From Spirochaetaceae bacterium (GTDB lineage: Bacteria; Spirochaetota; Spirochaetia; Treponematales; Breznakiellaceae), in assembly GCA_031278215.1 (NCBI GenBank), contig JAITKV010000026.1:1-64000 (forward strand): 64,000 bases of DNA, in the 5' to 3' direction. Positions within the stretch are counted from its first letter, which is position 1. Each line of letters begins with the position of its first letter. Positions 60,543 to 64,000 of the stretch are shown here, piece by piece. The position numbers and the translations under genes were made by a program. The notes under the pieces were generated by a model. That model had not been told where the DNA came from. It did no database searches and saw only the letters and a program-made list of their open reading frames with translations.

Positions 60543-61525
60543 GGTTCCGCGGAATTCCTCCGGCCGGGCCGTATAATGTCCCACTGGGTAATAAGCATCG
60601 CGCAAAGCATTAAAAAGAATCCCAGCACCGTCAGGGGTTTAAAGGTTTCTTTAAGCAGGAGTATGCCCCCAAAGGCGGCAAAGCTTCCTTCCAGGCAAAG
60701 GATGATCGTGGCGTGGGCCGGAGGGGCGTCTCTTTGGGCCACCACCTGCAGGGTATAGGCGATTCCCACCGATGCAAGGCCGCCGTACAATATGGGAATG
60801 GCCGCTCCAAGTAAAATCTCCGGGATGCGGGGGTTGTTAAAAAATCCCGTTAGGGTTTCCCATTTTTGAATACTGTCCGGGGCTAAAGAAAAAGCCCAGC
60901 CCTTTACAAAGGGTTCAATGGTCAGGGCCGCCAGCCATGCGTAAATTCCACACCAGGCAAACTGGCCCGACGAAAGAATTAATGGGTCCATGCGCTGGAC
61001 CAGGTTATCAATAAGAAGGATGTGGCAGGCCCAGAAAACGGCGCTGATCACGGTCATAAGATCGCCGGGGTTAACGGTCCCCATGTCTTCGGGCATGAAG
61101 ATGAAGTATAGTCCCCCCAGAGCTACCACCATGCCTATCCAGGTGGGAAGCCGGGTCTTTTTTTTCAAAAGAATGCCGAACACCGGCGTTAGAACCACGT
61201 ACAGGCCTGTAATAAAACCGGCGTTTCCGGCGGTGGTAAACATAAGCCCCAGCTGTTGAAAGGCTACGGCAAAGAAAAGTACCGTCCCTGCGGCAAAGGT
61301 AAAGGCAAGCGGCCTGCCTGTTCCCGCGGCCGTTTGAAGTTTCCCCCGGGCCCTTCGAAAGAAAATCAGGGGAAGAAGCGAAAGGCTTCCAAGGATAAAG
61401 CGGATCCCGTTATACGTAAAGGGCCCCACATATTCCATCCCCGACGACTGGGCGACAAAGCCAAAACCCCAGATCCCCGCGGTTAGTAAAAGAAGCATAT
61501 CTGCCCTAAGGGCCCGTTTGTTCAT
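60539..61525 (-). CDS. EamA/DMT-family transporter
   Basis: 328 aa with ten hydrophobic segments arranged as two five-helix EamA repeats (ADMLLLLTAGIWGFGFVAQS at the start; GLASVGIAYTLQVVAQRDAP before the last helices). The PPAHATIILCLEGSFAAFGG block is typical. DMT transporters export amino acids or metabolites; the substrate is not readable. No clear ribosome site is present. Translation of the downstream sfsA fusion is coupled by GTGA. Confidence 0.9.
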   Translation of the reverse strand: MNKRALRADMLLLLTAGIWGFGFVAQSSGMEYVGPFTYNGIRFILGSLSLLPLIFFRRARGKLQTAAGTGRPLAFTFAAGTVLFFAVAFQQLGLMFTTAGNAGFITGLYVVLTPVFGILLKKKTRLPTWIGMVVALGGLYFIFMPEDMGTVNPGDLMTVISAVFWACHILLIDNLVQRMDPLILSSGQFAWCGIYAWLAALTIEPFVKGWAFSLAPDSIQKWETLTGFFNNPRIPEILLGAAIPILYGGLASVGIAYTLQVVAQRDAPPAHATIILCLEGSFAAFGGILLLKETFKPLTVLGFFLMLCAMLITQWDIIRPGRRNSAEP

Positions 61526-61627
61526 TGATGTATGGTATCCGGAAAATCAAAGCGCTGTGAAGTACCCGTTTAGGGGGCTAAAAATTGCCGCGGGGTCTTC
61601 GGTGGATTTTTGCAGCCCCCTGCCGGT

Positions 61628-62986
61628 TCAGGGTTCCCGGTATTCAAGAATTACCGGCGCCCCCCGGACCTGTATGCTTCTGCCGGCGGCACAAACCGGG
61701 GAACCGTCGATTAGGTTGATGTAGTTTCCGTCCGGTACGGGAACAGAAAAAACTCCGCCCCGGCCGCCAAGGCAAAAAAGCCCAAGAAGAATTTGGCCCG
61801 GGAAGGCAGGACCCCCCCGGTGGATCCCCAGCAGGGTCTCTTCGTTCAAAGCCTGTACCGTATAGGCGGAGGATGCAAGCAGGGGGTTTCCCTTGATCCG
61901 GTACAGGGCCCGCATCCAGGGGGAAAGATCCCTTCCGGTGTTCCAGTTTACCGGATCCTTGTCAAAAAGACTGGGCCGGGAATCGGCGGCCGCTTCTTGT
62001 CCCGCGTATATAAGGGTAAGGCCCTTTTGAAAATAATTAAAGGCCGTCCAGTTGTACAGGGCCTGGTCGTTCCGGACGCCGCGGGCGGCCCTGTTTTTGT
62101 CGTGGTTTTCCAGGTTTCGCAGTTTTACATATTCGGCGGGATATATATATTCCTGGGAACCTATCGCCTGCGCGTAGGCGGCAAGACTTGCCGAACCCTT
62201 AAGGTAGTTTTCAAAGAGGGGGAAAATGTCGTAATCGTAACAGACGTCAAAGGCTTCGAACATTTCCGCATCCGCATGGCACACAAAGCCCCGGGCTCTG
62301 TTTTCCAGGATAAATGACGGCTCCACCGATTCGGCAATCCAGATGCAGCGCGGGTTTATCTTTGCCACCTCTTTACGGGCCCGGATCCAGAATTCCAGGG
62401 GTACCAGGGGCGCCACGTCGCAGCGAAAGCCGTCTGCAATTCCGGCCCAGGTTTTAAGGGTTTGAATCTGGTATTCCCAAAGTCCCGAACCGGGATCGCC
62501 GTAATCAAGGTCTATCACATCCCACCATTCCCCTATTTTGTTGCCGGGGCTTCCGTCCGGCCGGCGGTAAAACCATGAAGGATGTTCCCGGGCAAGAACA
62601 GAGTCCGGGGAAGTATGGTTGTATACAATGTCCATGATACAGCCGATTCCCCGGTCATGCATGGCCGTAACCAGGCGGCTAAAATCTTCCATGGTTCCCA
62701 ACTCCGGGTTAATCGCCCGGTAATCGGAAACAGCATAGGGGCTGCCCAGGGCGCCCTTGCGGTTTTTTTCCCCGACGGGGTGGACCGGCAGCAGTTGTAT
62801 CATATCAACCCCCAGATCCCGAATCCTGTCTAAATCTGCGATAAGCGCCGTAAAACTGCCCTCGGGGCTGTGGTTTCGTACATAAACCTGGTAGATTACC
62901 CTATTGCGCAGGGCGGTGTTTTTTTCTATGGTTTTACCCCTCCCGAAAACGCCGCTTTTGAAAGCGCCGTTTCTATTCCCGGACAT
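61628..62986 (-). CDS. GH13 alpha-amylase-family glycoside hydrolase
   Basis: 452 aa from ATG 62986 (start uncertain; the ORF-track start is nine codons longer). The catalytic (beta/alpha)8 barrel carries the four GH13 regions: DIVYNHTSPDSV, GFRCDVAPLVP (nucleophile Asp), CIWIAESVEP (acid/base Glu) and LENHDKNRAARG (third Asp). There is no signal peptide, so it acts in the cytoplasm, probably on oligosaccharides from storage or imported glucans. The substrate (maltodextrin, trehalose or sucrose-like) cannot be settled. A small C-terminal beta domain is present. Confidence 0.88.
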   Translation of the reverse strand: MSGNRNGAFKSGVFGRGKTIEKNTALRNRVIYQVYVRNHSPEGSFTALIADLDRIRDLGVDMIQLLPVHPVGEKNRKGALGSPYAVSDYRAINPELGTMEDFSRLVTAMHDRGIGCIMDIVYNHTSPDSVLAREHPSWFYRRPDGSPGNKIGEWWDVIDLDYGDPGSGLWEYQIQTLKTWAGIADGFRCDVAPLVPLEFWIRARKEVAKINPRCIWIAESVEPSFILENRARGFVCHADAEMFEAFDVCYDYDIFPLFENYLKGSASLAAYAQAIGSQEYIYPAEYVKLRNLENHDKNRAARGVRNDQALYNWTAFNYFQKGLTLIYAGQEAAADSRPSLFDKDPVNWNTGRDLSPWMRALYRIKGNPLLASSAYTVQALNEETLLGIHRGGPAFPGQILLGLFCLGGRGGVFSVPVPDGNYINLIDGSPVCAAGRSIQVRGAPVILEYREP

Positions 62987-63040
62987 TCTTTGGAAGCCCC
63001 GGCAACCCAACAAGGGCTTCCTATAAACCTGATGCAGATT

Positions 63041-63445
63041 CTATGCCGCGTCAAGATCCACCGGTTTTTGTTGTTTGCCGGGGCCGGGGGCTGTTTTTAT
63101 CCGCATAAACACAATGGCCTTGACCACTAAAAGAAGGGCCAGGAATATCCGCAGATGCAGGGAATGGCTAAAAATAAAGACCGGGGTAAGAAGGGCGCAG
63201 ACCATAAGAAAAATAGAAACTTTTTCTTTTTTTGTAAGCCCCACGGAACGGAACCGTTCGATCCGGGGGCCGAAAAAGCGGTGGGTCATGATCCACCGGT
63301 AAAGCCGGGGGGAACTTTTAAGAAAGCAAAAAGAGGCCGCCAATACGAAGGGAGTGGTGGGAAGCACCGGAATAACGACGCCGATAAGGCCCAGGGCAAG
63401 CAAAAGCATTCCCAGGACAATGAAGAGGACCCTTGAAACGTTCAT
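63041..63445 (-). CDS. YbaN/DUF454 family inner-membrane protein
   Basis: 134 aa from ATG 63445 behind GGAGG; the longer ORF-track start has no ribosome site. Two hydrophobic helices at the start (VLFIVLGMLLLALGLIGVVIP) carry the family hallmark VIPVLPTTPFVLAASFCFLKSSPRLYRW (quoted in part). Two more helices follow near 75-115. DUF454 proteins are small membrane proteins of unknown function. It is divergent from the TonB receptor gene. Confidence 0.85.
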   Translation of the reverse strand: MNVSRVLFIVLGMLLLALGLIGVVIPVLPTTPFVLAASFCFLKSSPRLYRWIMTHRFFGPRIERFRSVGLTKKEKVSIFLMVCALLTPVFIFSHSLHLRIFLALLLVVKAIVFMRIKTAPGPGKQQKPVDLDAA

Positions 63446-63570
63446 TCCGCCTCCTATATGTTCCAATTTCCATTTGTAGTGTATACTTCTCCTCTGGTTG
63501 TGTAAAGATCCGGGCAAATTGCACAGACTCCCAAAATATGATGTAATGGATAAAATACCAGGGTGTTTTT

Positions 63571-64000
63571 ATGACGGCGATTAAGAATCTTTTTCTCTGC
63601 ATGTTGTGGACGGTCTTTGCGGGGGCCGGTTTTGCCCAGGCTTCCGGGGAAGAATCCGTGTACCGCCTTGAAGATATAACCGTTACGGGGGACAGGGACG
63701 AAAGGCGGTCCACGGACAGCCCGGTGTTTACGGAGCTTATTACCGCGGAGGAAATCGAAAATTCCAGCGCCTCCACGGTTACGGATATTCTTGACGATTA
63801 CGGCCTTATGTATACCAGCAACGCCACGGGGGACTATATCCAACTACAGGGCATGGGGGAAGGCCGGGTGCTTTTTCTTATTAACGGCCGGCGGGTGGCG
63901 GGACGGATTGCCCAGCGGCTTAGGGGAGACACCCTGTCCCTGGCCAATGTCCAGCGGATAGAGATAATCCGGGGCCCCCAGTTGGCCATGTATGGTTCCG
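63571..64000 (+). CDS. TonB-dependent outer-membrane receptor, N-terminal part (cut by window edge)
   Basis: No stop is reached, so the ORF track omits it; 143 codons are visible. A signal peptide (MTAIKNLFLCMLWTVFAGAGFA) precedes a TonB-box-like segment (LEDITVTGDRD) and the plug domain: ENSSASTVTDILDDYGLMY, GMGEGRVLFLINGRRVAGR and NVQRIEIIRGPQLAMYGS, the conserved RGP motif ending the plug. Such receptors import cobalamin, iron chelates or glycans. No cobalamin riboswitch is apparent upstream, so a B12 role has no support here. Confidence 0.87.
   Translation, partial: MTAIKNLFLCMLWTVFAGAGFAQASGEESVYRLEDITVTGDRDERRSTDSPVFTELITAEEIENSSASTVTDILDDYGLMYTSNATGDYIQLQGMGEGRVLFLINGRRVAGRIAQRLRGDTLSLANVQRIEIIRGPQLAMYGS

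Noticed and set aside
63446-63570. Cobalamin riboswitch before the TonB receptor
   Set aside because: No B12-box or conserved core is seen and the intergenic space is too short for the full aptamer.
1-64000. CRISPR arrays, insertion sequences, prophage or restriction systems
   Set aside because: No regularly spaced repeats, no transposase or integrase motifs and no Cas, methylase or nuclease cassettes were found in the ORF translations.

Overview
The window looks like the chromosome of a free-living or gut-associated spirochaete close to Treponema, most probably one of the termite or insect hindgut treponemes. The strongest marker is a full-length cytoplasmic filament protein (CfpA), a protein known only from treponemes. 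Supporting this are a 6-phosphofructokinase of the Treponema/Borrelia type, several secreted or TPR proteins of spirochaete style, and a soluble [FeFe]-hydrogenase-like sensor fused to a chemotaxis signalling domain, as expected for an anaerobe in an H2-rich habitat. The species assignment is inference. Base composition is around half G+C throughout, and I see no phage, insertion sequence, integrase or CRISPR array.

Layout. 1-606: the tail of an unknown gene, then a non-coding stretch. 607-2965: a DeoR-type repressor divergent from an outer-membrane-like protein, then a DUF1361 membrane protein. 2977-11523: a long leftward run read RDD - SpoIIM - DUF4129 - DUF4350 - MoxR ATPase - DUF58 - membrane protein - rlmB, mostly with 4-nt ATGA overlaps. 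This is a membrane-associated MoxR module of unknown function. 11627-16540: XRE regulator, tRNA-Thr(CGU), cfpA, a decayed nitroreductase, and the rpoN-hpf pair. 16614-24597: SpoIID-like protein, smc (interrupted by a 1-nt frameshift at a homopolymer), a membrane-anchored unknown, a metallopeptidase-like protein and rsmE. 24681-26780: the hydrogenase-like chemoreceptor. 27049-31145: an orphan ABC solute-binding lipoprotein, an exported nitroreductase-like protein, an alpha/beta hydrolase, acylphosphatase and a secreted unknown. 31268-37440: galE, an ABC-F ATPase, an SH3-like lipoprotein, holA and lexA. 37835-37917: tRNA-Leu(CAA). 38141-44150: a complete tripartite RND efflux operon (TolC, adaptor, pump, PII-like accessory) behind a perfect 20-bp TetR-type palindrome. 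44223-53560: phosphofructokinase, an Ldh2-type dehydrogenase, an ATPase-HDOD protein, a degenerate hydrolase-fold membrane protein, a Nif3-like protein, lspA and uvrC. 53592-59216: an overlapping trio (LamG/FN3 secreted protein, large TPR protein, HDOD protein). 59232-64000: sfsA-DUF123 fusion, EamA transporter, GH13 amylase-family enzyme, YbaN-like protein, and the start of a TonB-dependent receptor.

Cross-cutting signals. Several genes lack a Shine-Dalgarno sequence and instead carry a sigma70-type -10 hexamer 6-8 nt before the start codon, which suggests leaderless transcripts. Coding sequences in rsmE, uvrC, the big TPR protein and the 48417 gene carry low-complexity or tandem-repeat insertions. 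A small hairpin element occurs at least twice (28569 and 37670). All positions, motifs and palindromes were read by eye; no database or structure search was run.
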